Shown here one piece after another: positions 52,501-63,818 of a stretch of 64,000 nt of DNA; the stretch's first letter is position 1; every line of letters starts with the position of its first letter. This stretch comes from Clavelina lepadiformis (lineage: Eukaryota > Chordata > Ascidiacea > Aplousobranchia > Clavelinidae): contig NC_135243.1 in NCBI RefSeq assembly GCF_947623445.1, forward strand, positions 8,930,501 to 8,994,500, in the 5' to 3' direction. The translations under genes and the position numbers were made by a program. A model generated the notes under the pieces. That model was not told the origin of the DNA. It saw only the letters and a program-made list of their open reading frames with translations, and did not search any database.

Positions 52501-54315
52501 ACGGTTCTTTTGGCATAAAATATCCCGCTTCCATAACAATCGGAGGCAGAATAAAAAGAAAAAAAGTGTCCGGGTTGAATAAGAGCTCATTTATGCGATG
52601 ATTTTTGTTGATAGAATAAGCAATGCCACCAACAATGAGTCCAAAGCAAATCAGAACGCAACTTTCAGGAACACGTGACACGACTTTGTGCAACAAGTGA
52701 AACACTGTTAAATAAAAATACTTCTGTTGCTGTAAATACAACAATGGATTGGCAATCTACTGCAATGCTTTAACATTTAATTATATCAACAAATAATTAA
52801 TCAATCAAGATGAATGTATATATCAGTAAAAATTAGATACTAATCTCAACAGACCGATTATGAATTATGATTAAACTAGTTTGATTTATTCGAAGTTTGA
52901 GTAAACAAACTGGTTATATATAATTGCTTAATTACTAACTTATCATACGTTAGAAATTCACCGGGACTAATTAAAAAAATTTAAATCAAGGAAAATTATG
53001 ATAACCTGTATATTAATATACATATTAGTAGATATTATATGCAAATATTGCTAGATTAAATATGTATGGATACTATTATTATCTATAAGCAAAAGCAGTT
53101 CTTTGAAGATCAAATTTGTGCCAGATGGTGAGAAATTCAGATTAACCACCTACAGATTAAAAAGATCCTAGTGCGTTTACTTTGTACGTGTATTTTTACA
53201 TAAAAATAAAAATAAATAACTAAACTTACAAATCTTTACCATCCCTGCTCCTATGATCCAAAGAGCAATGATATATGGATTTGACACACGTTGCCAATTC
53301 ACAGTGGCGACAGGAAACCTATTACTTCCACCTACATTTGAATTAAAACAAAACTGTGAAGTTGTTACCAAAACCAGTTACTGGAACGACCAAATTACAT
53401 TCGAAACAAATCTTACATATATATATATTTAGCGTTTAAGTTGAATACACATTTTTGGGGTATTACTTTTTAACCATTATACGTAGTTGTTTTCTAACCA
53501 TGTGAGGTGTTGGAACATTCACTGTGTGACTGTAATGGTTCATGAGCGTCATGCATCATTGAATTCACCTCAGCACTGCTGTCTTCAGAACCTGAGTATG
53601 CTGCGTCTAATGACGATGAGATATAAATATGTACCATAATATAAAGTAAGCTAGGGAGAGTGATCTATACTAGTGAAAGCGCTATGTCAGTGCTAGTGAC
53701 ATGTAATGAGAGATGAACTAATTCATCAATCAATGCAGAAGTAACTGAGCCCACAGGGCATGACCCAAATCCACAATACAATCAATAATAACTTATTGCA
53801 GAAAACGTATATCATACAGCATACAAAAATATAATTGATGCCTTTGTAAGTACGGATTTTACACACAGATTAAAAAAAATTTATGTTAATATTTAAGTTA
53901 TTACAAAATAGATTACTATTTGGATAAGAATTAAGTTAGGTACTGCATTTTCGTTTTTGATACAACACTGGCCTAAAACAGACATAACTACATGAAACTA
54001 ATGTAAGTATCATTCACAAGCATCTGTACAGTATTTCTGTCTTGCAGATAACATTGTTCTGAAAATCCTAACCTGAATCCGTAGAAAAGAGTTTTCGATT
54101 TACATGACGTTCCAAAAACCCATCTGCAATAAAATGTTTTCATTATAAATATCTATATCAGAGAACAAAAACAAAACAACTGTGCAATATTAAATTAGGC
54201 CCATGCTTTGATATGAACCTGAATTTGAAGCAGATTCAGTCTTCAATATCAAAATTAAAAGTAGAACCGAAACTGCAAGCAGGCTTGCAGGAGAGAAATT
54301 CTTTTTTATCTTCAT
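34548..54315 (-). CDS. SLC9A: Plasma-membrane Na+/H+ exchanger (SLC9A1-5 clade)
   Basis: Electroneutral Na+/H+ antiporter for pH and volume control. Exons (minus, 5' to 3'): 54219-54315, 54073-54123, 53499-53606, 53230-53331, 52390-52704, 52086-52255, 50896-51152, 50414-50634, 49435-49637, 49008-49097, 48586-48656, 47752-47891, 46444-46546, 46064-46187, 45594-45731, 45300-45372, 43768-43806, 42386-42490, 36126-36212, 35007-35129, 34548-34732. Phases agree throughout, giving about 933 residues. A signal-anchor-like N-terminus precedes [59 protein letters not shown] (ion-binding ND), [25 protein letters not shown] and [12 protein letters not shown]. The regulatory tail starts [13 protein letters not shown], then [15 protein letters not shown], a His/Lys-rich segment and a C-terminus ending SEDRV. 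One intron holds nested transposons. NHE3/5-like features exist, but the subtype is open. Small exons of the tail are the least certain. Confidence 0.92.
38138..39925 (-). CDS. hAT transposase (EPM2AIP1/GTF2IRD2-like, Charlie group)
   Basis: Uninterrupted 595-codon frame. The N-terminus [20 protein letters not shown] leads into a BED-type zinc finger (about 30-65: [20 protein letters not shown] then HYEAFH). The RNase H-like core shows [18 protein letters not shown] with the first catalytic Asp (about 193) and [19 protein letters not shown] with the second (about 246), followed by [15 protein letters not shown] typical of the Charlie/ZBED group. The C-terminal hAT region has [20 protein letters not shown] with the catalytic Glu (about 551). 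Human EPM2AIP1, FAM200 and the 3' part of GTF2IRD2 descend from such transposases. Because it has its own terminal repeats it is a mobile element, not a domesticated gene, and by sequence it could be active. Confidence 0.9.
   Translation of the reverse strand: MSTCKKRKLEERSFLNKWEEDYLFVENSGKPLCLVCKKTVSAAKEYNIKRHYEAFHKDKFKKYGGNERKNVLQNLKNKQEKQVAAMYTFVSRQKTSLEASYEVALILTKERKSFREGELVKKCVIKMAEVFGEKKVAEKFKTVSLSHQTMARRVTNLSRHVSCKLEILMGKCRYFSIALDESMDVSDISQLLIFARIVDEDFLVHEELLEIHPLSGGTKGSDIYAALDSVVSEYGGFKKCSCIATDGAKAMVGNKIGLVGLLKQNGVDCIIHQEALCGKVLKMMDVMQSVVKMVNLIRGGNKAQRHRRFMSFLDEVDAEFSDLPQYTSIRWLSAGKVLKHFFGLRKEILSFFEEERIENTDAFQAQLQSNEFLSGLAFLTDITNHLNVLNLSLQGKGQSISNLVGHVEGFRSKLGLFKDCLERNNLTHFSCCSVIKEENPSADFTQFENTIDLLINEFSSRFADFCKLKIPLSLFNNPMNVRVSTQPPELQLEICELQNDQFLLSKKMENPESFWKFVSKERFPLLKDAAMKLYSMFGSTYICECTFSAMNNIKTKNRNQLRNEALQACLRMATTTIPVDTNAIVEEEPRPQMSH
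39971..40439. mobile_element. MITE of the same hAT family nested near its right end
   Basis: Ends CAGCGTGGTCCAACT / AGTTGGACCACGCTG are the same as those of the host element. It lies between the transposase start and the outer right terminus. Flanks share only GGCTAG, so a clean 8-bp duplication is not proven. Confidence 0.7.
41750..41953 (+). repeat. Putative 3' LTR of the Ty3/Gypsy fossil
   Basis: Begins TGTTAAG directly after the purine run AAGAAAGAAGGA, contains an AATAAA signal near 41870 and could end in CA near 41953. No partner LTR is in the window, so the borders are tentative. Confidence 0.45.
42491..43767 (-). other. Exchanger intron
   Basis: Contains no recognised gene or repeat. 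The other long introns of the gene (43807-45299, 46547-47751, 48657-49007, 49638-50413, 51153-52085, 52705-53229, 53607-54072) likewise hold only AT-rich DNA, with short TA microsatellites near 49750, 50240 and 50650. Confidence 0.5.
43768..43806 (-). other. 39-nt in-frame tail exon of the exchanger
   Basis: Minus-strand CTCCTAG acceptor and GTGAGA donor bracket 39 bases that read [13 protein letters not shown] in the frame set by the neighbours. It enters and leaves in phase 1, so skipping it keeps the frame. It is probably a cassette exon of the cytosolic tail. Confidence 0.55.
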
Positions 54316-55909
54316 TTTATCAAAAGTGGTTGATGTTTACCATTTCATAAAAAACCTTGCCTTTTACCAGTTATCTACCACTACATAGCTGGTTACTAAC
54401 TAGCAAAAATTTGCACACCTATAGCACATACATATATGTTAATATTATGGAAATGGGAAAATTTTGGAAATGTTTACCAAGGTATATGGATATCGAAATA
54501 ATATAGGCCTAGGCCTAACAGTAAACAGTTTTGTAAAATAGCTGAATTCAGGACTGCATTAGATCTTAAGACGCAAAAAACAACTGGATTTCAGATTTAA
54601 CTTCAACAAAACCGGCTGCCGGTGAAATAGACGCTGCCTAAGAAAACTTGCAAACCACTTAAACTAACAATCAAAACAAGCTGGCAGCATTGCATGTACT
54701 GCAATGACAATAATTGAAAACGGTACTGCGTGCCCTGCAAATTCAACTTGGAGACCACTGATACTCCGGACTCGAAAGAATGGTACTCACTGAGGAAAAA
54801 TCGTGCGTGCAAAAACGGAAATTCTGCGTGCACTAAAACCTCAATTGTTTGTTTATTATAAATGGTGTTCAAACAACCAGGTTTTCTTTGTTTATTAACT
54901 ATAAATCGTCCAGAAAATAAAAATTTTCCAGCTGCACATTGATAAATCTCGTGTTTGCAGCTGCCACACTTTTCACTATGGTTCATACTAAACCCGATAT
55001 TTATAAGCCTACCTTTTACCTAAAAGAACAATTTATCTATTTTATTACTAGATCATAGTCATATGCGCCAGCTTAGTGCAATAACTGGTCGTGCGGTGTG
55101 ACGTCATCACATTCTGATATGATTTCACGTTCCATCGTCCGCACTCCCTAAGTTGGCGCCCGTGTTCATAGGCTATAGGGCTATAGGCTTTAAGATACCA
55201 AAGGCAAATAGGTTATGTTTGTTTAGAAACTGATCCTTAAAACCCAATCAGTGTCAAAAATATGAACGAATCTACAAAATAGTTACTGGCCGCTTACAGC
55301 CTGGATTTTGCGCAAAAGATGTTTTTTTAGAAAAACTTTTGGACGAATTGCCTAATTTTTGCGGCAAATTACATTTTTTGCATTCGATTTTAGAGCATTA
55401 AATTCTAACCTGCTTGCTCGACTATCGTTTCGCGATTTATGTTCGACTCGCACTCAACCTTCACTAACGAAGCCGACTAGGCTACCTTACTGTTGTTAAT
55501 GGATATTTTAGAAATGGCCTCATACAACCTCATAGCTTTGCCACTTTGCGGCGAAAATTTACAAATCGCAACTCCAGTAAGATCGTTACAACTTACATGG
55601 CAATCCGTAACTGTTTTTTTTTAATTGTAACCTCAGCCTTCTATGACAAATTCAATTAATAAAATAACGAAAAGAATAATAATTTCTTTATTTACACATA
55701 TTTTTTATAAACGAAAGGGAAATTTTGGCTCTTCGTTTGTAAAAGGCCTAAAACCACATACAAAAACTGCCTTGCTAACAGGTACAAAGTGACGTCTGAT
55801 CCCTTGTCAGGCATTTATGCGAATCAGATTAAGAAATATCTGATTCATTATGTTGCTATTTCATTAGCTGCACATATTAAAGTTCCCGATATTTGATTAC
55901 GGTGCCGTT
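54316..55909. other. 5' flank of the exchanger gene
   Basis: Should include the exchanger promoter and 5' UTR. A minus-strand open frame at 54603-54986 (127 codons) resembles nothing I know. A TAGGCCTA word lies at about 54509. Confidence 0.4.
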
Positions 55910-56045
55910 CAGCATAGGGTTGCCATACGTCAGGATTTTCCCTGACATGTCATGGAATTTAGTGTTCAAATCTTCGTTAGGGAGAAATGCTAAAATGTAC
56001 TTTAAAGTCCGGGATTTTTTAAAATTGTATTTTAGTCCAAGTTTT
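55910..56045. mobile_element. hAT-like terminal remnant
   Basis: The stretch CAGCATAGGGTTGCCATACG, then CAGGATTTTCCCTGACATGT, and TTAGTGTTCAAATC resembles the GGTTGCCA-type end that some animal hAT families carry. No opposite end was found. Confidence 0.35.
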
Positions 56046-56582
56046 TCTAGGTTGCCACCATTTTCCCAACTTTTTCTAGGTCTTGAACATTCTCAGCTCG
56101 TCAAAACTGTCTGCAACTCGTTCGTTTGTGACGTAAGTTGTTTACTACATTTTAAGACAAGATTTAAGATTTTTAAGAAAGAAATAAGATGACCATTGAG
56201 AGAATGAAAAGAATTTTAACACTTCAGTACAAAGCATGTCTCGTGTCCAACAAGAGCTTGTTGAAAAAATCAGATCTTCGGAAAAGTACGATTGGTATGA
56301 GGAAGAGTAGAGTATTATTCATAAACTGTTATATGATCATTACTTGTAATTACTTTGGAGCGTATTTTGTAAAAATTTTGTACTAATTTTCGTTTTCATA
56401 AATGTAACTGTATAGAAGAAAACTTGCATTCGTATATTGCAATGCAACATTTCTTTGCTGTTTTTGTATTGTTTCGTGTTTATCCTTCTTTCACAAAAAA
56501 GCAATGTAATGTTCTAAAGTTGGTCTATGCAACGAACGATATAAAGACCTTTTCAATTCTGTAGTAGTACTTAAGGAGGCCG

Positions 56583-57130
56583 GATGAGTTAGATTTTGGC
56601 CACATCTTACGTATCCCAGGTGGTTTCTTTTCTGACTCCAAACTTGTTTCTACATCCAGCTACCTCGGTGCCTACGGAGACTTCATCAACAACCTTCAGT
56701 TTACTCCAACGAACACTCATACGAAATTCATTCAGTCCTACGTTCATCCGGATTTGAAACATAGTTACCGTGTTTATATCCGTTCTGATCATGTCAAACG
56801 GGCGTTGGAACACCTTTATGTTGGCCCTTTTCCAGTCTTGGAACGATGTTTCTTATTTCGTTATTTCCCGTTATGGGGAACCGGACCGCGTCTTCCTTGA
56901 CCGTCTGAAACCTAGCTATACTATCGGTATTGATGCTCCTTTACCGTCATCCTCCTCGCATCAACGAGATTTTTCTTTACATGCTCAAGATCCTTCTCTA
57001 CAGTCAATACCCTTTACTTCAACGACACCACAAGTACTTTACCTGCTTAAAATTATACAAACTCTCCTGCATTTATAGATTTCTCGGACTGGTCGTAAAA
57101 CCATTCCACCAAAACGTTTCTCTGATTGGA
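56583..57130 (+). mobile_element. Ty3/Gypsy integrase C-terminal fossil
   Basis: Plus-strand frames match the end of a Ty3/Gypsy polyprotein: the segment after the integrase core, a VYIRSDHVK motif followed by YVGPFPVL (usual form VFVRxDxVRxPLxxxYDGPFxVL), and a FLDRLKPS block (usual form VSIDRLKPA). A basic stretch near 57090-57130 may be the polyprotein terminus. The rest of the element is missing and it is broken. It is unlikely to be part of the other Gypsy relic, because it represents a different sub-lineage. Confidence 0.75.
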
Positions 57131-57509
57131 AACACAATATGTTCTATTGTTTGCTGCTTACATGTTTCTTCGTGTTTACATCAACCACTCAGGTGAATCT
57201 TCATTGGGATTTACAACAGTTTGTATTATATTAACGTTCGAACTCTCTTGGATTATATAGCTTTGATGACGATATCCATTGCCAGAAGCTAACATCCTTC
57301 TCCATACACAACTGCACTGCTACCGTGTTTGCTCCAGATCTTCATCTCCAGAAGATTTCTGTAATAGTTTGCATTTCACGGATTACGTCCTGGAAAACTA
57401 TTTACTTATTTTTGGGAGTTATCAAAAAACGGCTAATAGCTTCGACGGACACCCACCTTACAAACAAGAATGCTCATCTTGGAATGAAACCAAACTTTCA
57501 TCACAACGC

Positions 57510-58577
57510 CATAGGTGGGCAGTACCGAAGTACTATAGTACCAAATTTCTGTACCGCGGTACTTTTACAGTACCGATACCGATATCGTCAGTACTTTTGA
57601 AAGAAAGTACCGAATATCTGTACCGAATTACTTTTATCAAGAAATTTCAATCGAGTCCGGTACTCGGTACTTTTCACGTGATAATTTTAAAATTTTAACA
57701 AGTTTTCAAAAATACATGTTACTTAATCCTAATACGAATTTTAGCAATGCTGGTCTTAACAGCAATACATCGGAGAAACGTTTTTTATTTAGCCACAAAA
57801 GTTTGTATCATAAAAACAGTAACAATAGCCTATGAAAGAAGATGTAAAAACGTGGGGGAAAATTAACTCTTTCACACAGTACAATAAACGAAATTAATTG
57901 TAACTCATCGGATCTGAACAACACAAGACACATTTTCACAAACATACAGCTACTTTGTCAACTATTAACAATATTAGAAATATGATTAATTAGTATTGCC
58001 AACAAAGACCACTCTACAATGTCGCTGTCGTCTATAAGCCTCTACCTGTTTGTACTCTCTGCAGCAAAACAACATAGCACATTATTCACCTAAAAATTTT
58101 CCAAAATAATTACATAGATTTAAATAATTTGGAAATAAATAAAATCCACTATTGCGCTAGCAGAGATGGGCAGTTAGTACTTTATGTACCGTTGATGACG
58201 GTATTTGATATAGTTTCAAGAGTAGTTCGGTTCTCTGTACCGGTACTTTTTGAATTACAGATCCTGCTGCTAATGCAATTTTTTCCCTTTCTATAGCCAA
58301 GAAACAGGTTACACAAGGTCACAACATAGGTGATCTCACTTCTTACGAGTTATCAGAAATTTATAGATTTACAAAGAACAGCCAGCACTAAAAGTTGGCA
58401 TTAGAGTTTAATCAAAATAAACTTCTTAAGCTGTAAAATTATCACACAAAAACTACCAGAACCGACCGAAATTTCTTATATAAAAAAGTAATTCAATACG
58501 GCGACTTTTAAGAAAATATACAGTGGTACGCTAATTCAATACCAAGTAACGTGTACCCGTGTTACAGCCCACCTCTA
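57510..58577. mobile_element. One or two hAT-type MITEs with GTACCG-rich ends
   Basis: Left end CATAGGTGGGCAGTACCG at 57510, an internal second start CAGAGATGGGCAGT at 58161, and a right end ACAGCCCACCTCTA finishing near 58577. Both starts are followed by clusters of GTACC/GTACCG words. This is either one element with an internal repeat or one MITE nested in another. No clear 8-bp target duplication was found. Confidence 0.6.
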
Positions 58578-58898
58578 CTAGCATGATAGTTGGAACCAAA
58601 ATTGCAATAAACATCGTTTAAAACTCATTATGCTAAATGAAGCAAAATTATTTCAGAAATACATGGATGGTGCACAACCGGACACACAGTTATACAGATT
58701 CTGCCTTTTGGGTTGGCTGACCATTACGGGCAAAACATGATGTCGAAAATCGAAATTAAAGGCAATTCTTCATTTAATCAAAAGCCAAGAGTAAAAAATG
58801 AAACGGTTTACAGTAACTGGGGTACAGCATTCATAAGAACAGAAACTAATCGCTGATTGGAAAATGTTTAAGACCGATTAAGAATCGGGTCAATATGT

Positions 58899-58904
58899 TT
58901 TATT
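58899..58904 (-). terminator. Possible polyadenylation signal of the CP2 gene
   Basis: AATAAA on the minus strand about 170 bases after the TAA stop at 59074. Confidence 0.4.
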
Positions 58905-59073
58905 CATATTGCTATGTTCTGCTATTAGTATCAACCAGCTATGGTATAGACAGAAAACAACTTCTCAATCAAATGGCCACCTAAAAATATCAGTTAATTG
59001 ACAATAAAGTAGTGTTTTGAACAAGAAAAACATGAATGAAGAAAGTCTGTGAACAATTAATAAAAAAGCTAAA

Positions 59074-61739
59074 TTAAGGTTTCAAAATAACCTGGTATCT
59101 ATCAGAATTTTCATTCTTAATCAAAGATACGGTAAAAGAAGATTCGTCTTTCATTAGAGATACCACCTCATCAGTAACCAGGACGTGAATGCTTGAGCGC
59201 CTTGGCTGATACAGAATTTGGCAAATTCTTGGAGGGTTTGTGGTATCACAGTCTTCAAACAAGCAGTAACTTGTGGCTTTAACCAGTTCAGTTACTGTAG
59301 CACGTTGCAGGTAAAATGCTTTGTAAATACATATGTTATTGTCATTACCCTGTGCCGCAGGTGTTAAATACAATGTTAACCGTGGACGCACTGTTTTTGA
59401 CCGTAACGCATTGTACAATCGGATACCATCTGCTGGTCCACAGATTTGAGTAATATCGTCTCGTGATAATGTCAATAAATCAGAACCACAGAAGTTGCCA
59501 AATGTTTTTAAATAACCACCAAATCTGTTTCTTTGTAACCACTCCTGTGTCTGAATGATAGTTGAAGAAGCAATCAGTATATCAGGCCTAAAGCTTGTGT
59601 TAGGCAAGGGTGAGAGGTTAACATCGCCATGGTTACGTTGTGATGTATTCATTAGAACAGGTGGTGCTACTGGTACTGCATTGTCAACTGATGGATTATT
59701 AAAGCTACCCGAATTTCTGTGTCTCTGATCAACATGAGCTGGTGTGCCGTTATTGTTGTGTTGAATGACACTATACTCAGATACCATGTCTGTGATTTGA
59801 TCAATTATTCTCGACTGATTTGAACGTGAAAGGTCTTCGACCGTTTCTGTAGGTGTAATAGTGGGCATGCCCTCACTTAGCAATGTCGAATCATATGAGG
59901 GCTGGTATTTTAGTTTTTCCTGGGCTGAGCGCTTTTCCATTTTATCCTTGTCAGTCTTCAGCTTTCGGTCAGCACCTTTTGGCTTGAAAACTTTAATTTG
60001 GCAGCTGGCAGAGTGGATGTGTCGGCCCAATTCACCGCTGCCATCTATTTCGTAAGTGTCAACCTGTATTCGGAAAGGCACACCTTTTTCGCCTCCATGC
60101 TTTCGTGCAGTAAACTCAGTGCTAATGCAACGTACCTGAAATAAATTAGCTTTATCAGTGTTGAACAACTGTGCATGCTGGACTGTAACTGCACACTACA
60201 GCTACAGCTAGCAATTTTTAATGCCACTTCAAAAGAAAAAAAGTACCTGATAAATTGAATCATTATCCTAAAAAATGGGTTTATTAAAGCTTTAGTATCG
60301 TTTTTTATCCTCTATTAATCAATATTATGTTCCAACCACAAACGTTAAGACATGCAACAAAGTGATATCTGACTGTGGTTACTTTAAACTCACCTGCACC
60401 CAGACGGATGCTTCTTTGTCCACATCCCACATGAATTCTACCAAGTTAAGGTGGTCTGAATGTTCTTTTGGCTGTATGGCTCCAACCGACATTGGGATAT
60501 CAATATTGAGCAGTCTGTCACCAGGCCTATTAAACTTCCAACTTTGAAACTGCTCATGTTCTGTATACTGCAATCTTCGGTCATGAAACACCACTCGAAT
60601 TTGACTTTTAACTATCTTCAGTGTTCCTATTTCTGGTATATCTCTTAGTTTTTTCAGTTTGATTTCATATGATTGTCCTTGATTAAGATATGTTAATGTT
60701 TCATCGTACACTTTCGTGGCAGGTGATGTGGACGCACAGAGCATGTACTGCAGTGGTGGCAATCCTTGGTTAGCAGCTAGTAATCCTTCTTGTTTAAAAA
60801 TTGGCAGATTTAGCACTTCACTCATGTTGTAGGCATTTGCACCCAGCTCTAACCCTAAGCCTGAGAGATTGGCATCAAAGTCTTTCACAAGATCAGACTC
60901 CATTCCATCCATTTTTACCCAGGCTACCAGATCCTGTTTGGTTTGATTACTAATATCCTATACCAAAAAATTTAAAGTGTTAGGACTTGATTGATGATAG
61001 TGATTATTTCACTGAGCAAATATCACTTTTCAAGATAGGGTACATTATCATGCTAAGCATACTGAATATCAGAGTATTACAATATGTTTCAAAGAAATTA
61101 AGTTTTGCTAAGAGTGCTTTCAAAAAGGTTTTAGAATGGAGTGGAAAAGATTAATAACAAGCAACATATATACAGATAGTTTTTATGCAAGGTGATTATT
61201 CACTTGTATATCAATGATTTTATGATATCTAAAATAAAAACTTACGTTTCCAAGTGACTCTGTACTCGAAGGTGGATGCGATGTAGATTGCTCCGTGTTG
61301 TTTGAAGATGACTGAACCACTTGCTTTGTCAAGTTATATGATTCCTGGTCATTAACTTCTTGCTGAGCAATGGAACCTTGAATCTGGGAGCCGGTTGATA
61401 ACTGATAAGAAATGGATGAAAGTGAGCTTGTACTGCTGCCTCTACTTGGAGGAGGACTGGTTGGAATTGGCTGTTGGGGGTAAGGACGGATGCTGACAGG
61501 TTCCTTATTCCGGTTAAAATGTAAAGATCTCGGCCCTGACACTGGCCCTATTGTTGTAGGTACTTTTCGTTTAAGCGTCTTCTGTTGTGGATCGTCTTCC
61601 AAGAAATGAAAATACTGACTAGAATTTTTATCAGGTGTAATAAGATTTCCAACAGCCTGGCGCTTACTTTGTTCACTGTTTGAAGGGGCAACTGTTGGCA
61701 CAACAAGTAAATATGTTTTGGATGATGTTGCAACACTCT
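59074..61739 (-). CDS. TFCP2: TFCP2/UBP1-like (LSF subfamily) transcription factor
   Basis: Nuclear CP2-family factor that binds DNA as dimers and tetramers. Exons on the minus strand: about 61246-61739, 60394-60957 and 59074-60135. The first is Ser/Pro/Gln-rich and ends TESLGN. The second starts [16 protein letters not shown] and has [82 protein letters not shown]. The third opens [20 protein letters not shown] (completing the CP2 DNA-binding domain) and [17 protein letters not shown], then a Ser/Asn-rich linker. It continues with a SAM-like domain ([17 protein letters not shown] to [19 protein letters not shown]) and a ubiquitin-like C-terminal dimerisation part. LSF rather than Grainyhead is indicated by GGEKGVP...ADRK and the SAM domain. 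The 5' end and start codon are not resolved; the 61739 acceptor is only one option. Confidence 0.9.
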
Positions 61740-63818
61740 CTGTTTGAGTTTTGGAAGCCAGGGTTGCAGATTGTGTGACAGTGACACAAAAACGATCTAC
61801 GCAACTATGATTTACGAAGACACAATACCATGTACGACTTACTTTCTGATCAAACACAGTGCAAGAATTATTTTGGTAGTCAGTATGACAATGGATTTTG
61901 TAGTAGTAGTATACATAATGATTTAAATTTTTTTTTTTTTCGGCCAACAAAAATATAGTTCTGATACTGATTTTTAACATTTGAAAAACAAAAGTTATTT
62001 CAAAGATAAAGCGAGTCCAAAACTTCTTCATTACATATATGTTTTTTCTTATCGATTATATACATGTGTGAAACTGTATATCTATATATATATATATAAG
62101 TGTTTGTGGGATTTACTCAGTCTGTCTACGTAAGTGTGTGTCACCAACCGTAAAGGCTTTTTAACGGCGGGGTCCAGAGACGCCAAATTTTCACACAACC
62201 GATAACTGGAAAGATTATAACGCTTGCGGATCCAGCATGAAAACTGGCCTTAAAGTTATTGAACTTTTTCCTATTAATGACGTATGTTGGATCGATTTTG
62301 ACAATAAAAAACTTGTAACACTGCAAGACATTCTTTTTTCCAACTAGAGTATGTAATCGCTTTTTGTTTAACTACAGCAGCAAGCTAGGAAATCAAACAA
62401 ATAGGAGCCTTACTCCAGCCAGCAAAGAAAAACGAGCAAGCAAGCATTATTGCGTCCTTTCAAATTTCAAATGTCTTGTTTTTGTGACATCACAATTCCA
62501 GTCCAACATCACCTAATATGCAACATATAGGTTCGGACTAGGTAGTTGTGAATGTGGGGTGTGTAGGTGAATTCAACTACACAACGATATAGCCTACCTC
62601 GAGACAGCGCTTAACAACAACAAAAAGTGTTGGAAATAAACAAGCCAAGGTCATACTTCAAGGTTTATGGTTGGGCTTTAAATTTTCTGAAGCGTCCATT
62701 TCGCCAAACAAACAGGCACATTTTGTGGTCTGTTATTAAAGATTGGCGGTTTAGTGGGGACAGTTGACAGCGTACCACCGACATTACTTTAGTACAGCGG
62801 ATGAACATACAACAAGCTGTATGTGGAGCAGGGCAAACCAAAATAAATACAATAAAACAAATCTTTATAGCAAAAGAAAGGTGCCATCCAGCAAATGGCT
62901 GGCAATCAAGTATCATATATAAATCTATTGTTTTTTTAACAGAATAAACGTATATTTTGCTCTTGTTGTGTCTGTGACTACAAGACAAAGAGTTTGAATA
63001 TACTCAATTCATATGTCATATTCTAAAAACAAGCATTCTTTTACCTTCTAACAAAGATATCAATTAATTAGTTATTAATCACTCAAATCAATGCAACTGC
63101 AATACAACAGACTGGATCTATTCCAAGCAAATACACTACAGCCAGAACGCAAACATTCTGATTCCAGATGTTTCAAAAAAAAAACTACAGTATACTCATT
63201 CTCAACGCGAAAAACTTCTTTGATAAATACTTGTTTTTCTTTTATGCATCGGCTGACATTAAACTTTCCCTAGTACGTGGGAATTTTTCCTGAAGTGAAA
63301 GTTCTTTTTACCTTGGCTTATGAATAGCAGCAATAAATTTGACTACAAAGACCACAATGAAAAGTGCTGTAAAATAAGAATTTGTCAGAGTAGGTTCATT
63401 TACAGTTAGGTATATGTCATGTGCTAACTGTACCTGAAAGTGACCTGTGTGGGTACAAAGAGCCAATCACTTGAAGACAGCCCTACATACTCACAGTGCA
63501 GCTGCAATCAATTAGTTAAAATTTAACAACTACGTGAAACTTTACAGGCAATAATAGTCTACTGGCTAAATGGCCATGTAAGATAAGGTTCAAATATATA
63601 GTTATTTTGTGTCAGCTTTATTGCAGCTCTGGTCTGGATACAGGAGTGGTTGCGTTAGTGAAACAAAATGCTATGTGCAGGGGTGGCTCTTGTATATGTT
63701 TGAAGAGGCTGTTCCATTTGTCGAAAGTTTTGGATATGGGGATTCCCCAAGAAATGGTAATTTTGCCAGGTTTACTTTGCTACTATTTCTATTACTATTA
63801 TTACTATTTCCAAATCAG
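61740..63818. other. 5' flank of the CP2 gene
   Basis: The open minus-strand frame continues to 62031, but its sequence there does not resemble protein of the family. First exon(s) and promoter are probably in this stretch or beyond. TA microsatellite at about 62080-62098. Nothing else is recognised. Confidence 0.4.

Noticed and set aside
54603-54986. A 127-codon minus-strand frame upstream of the exchanger start.
   Set aside because: No similarity and it lies where the exchanger promoter or 5' UTR is expected.
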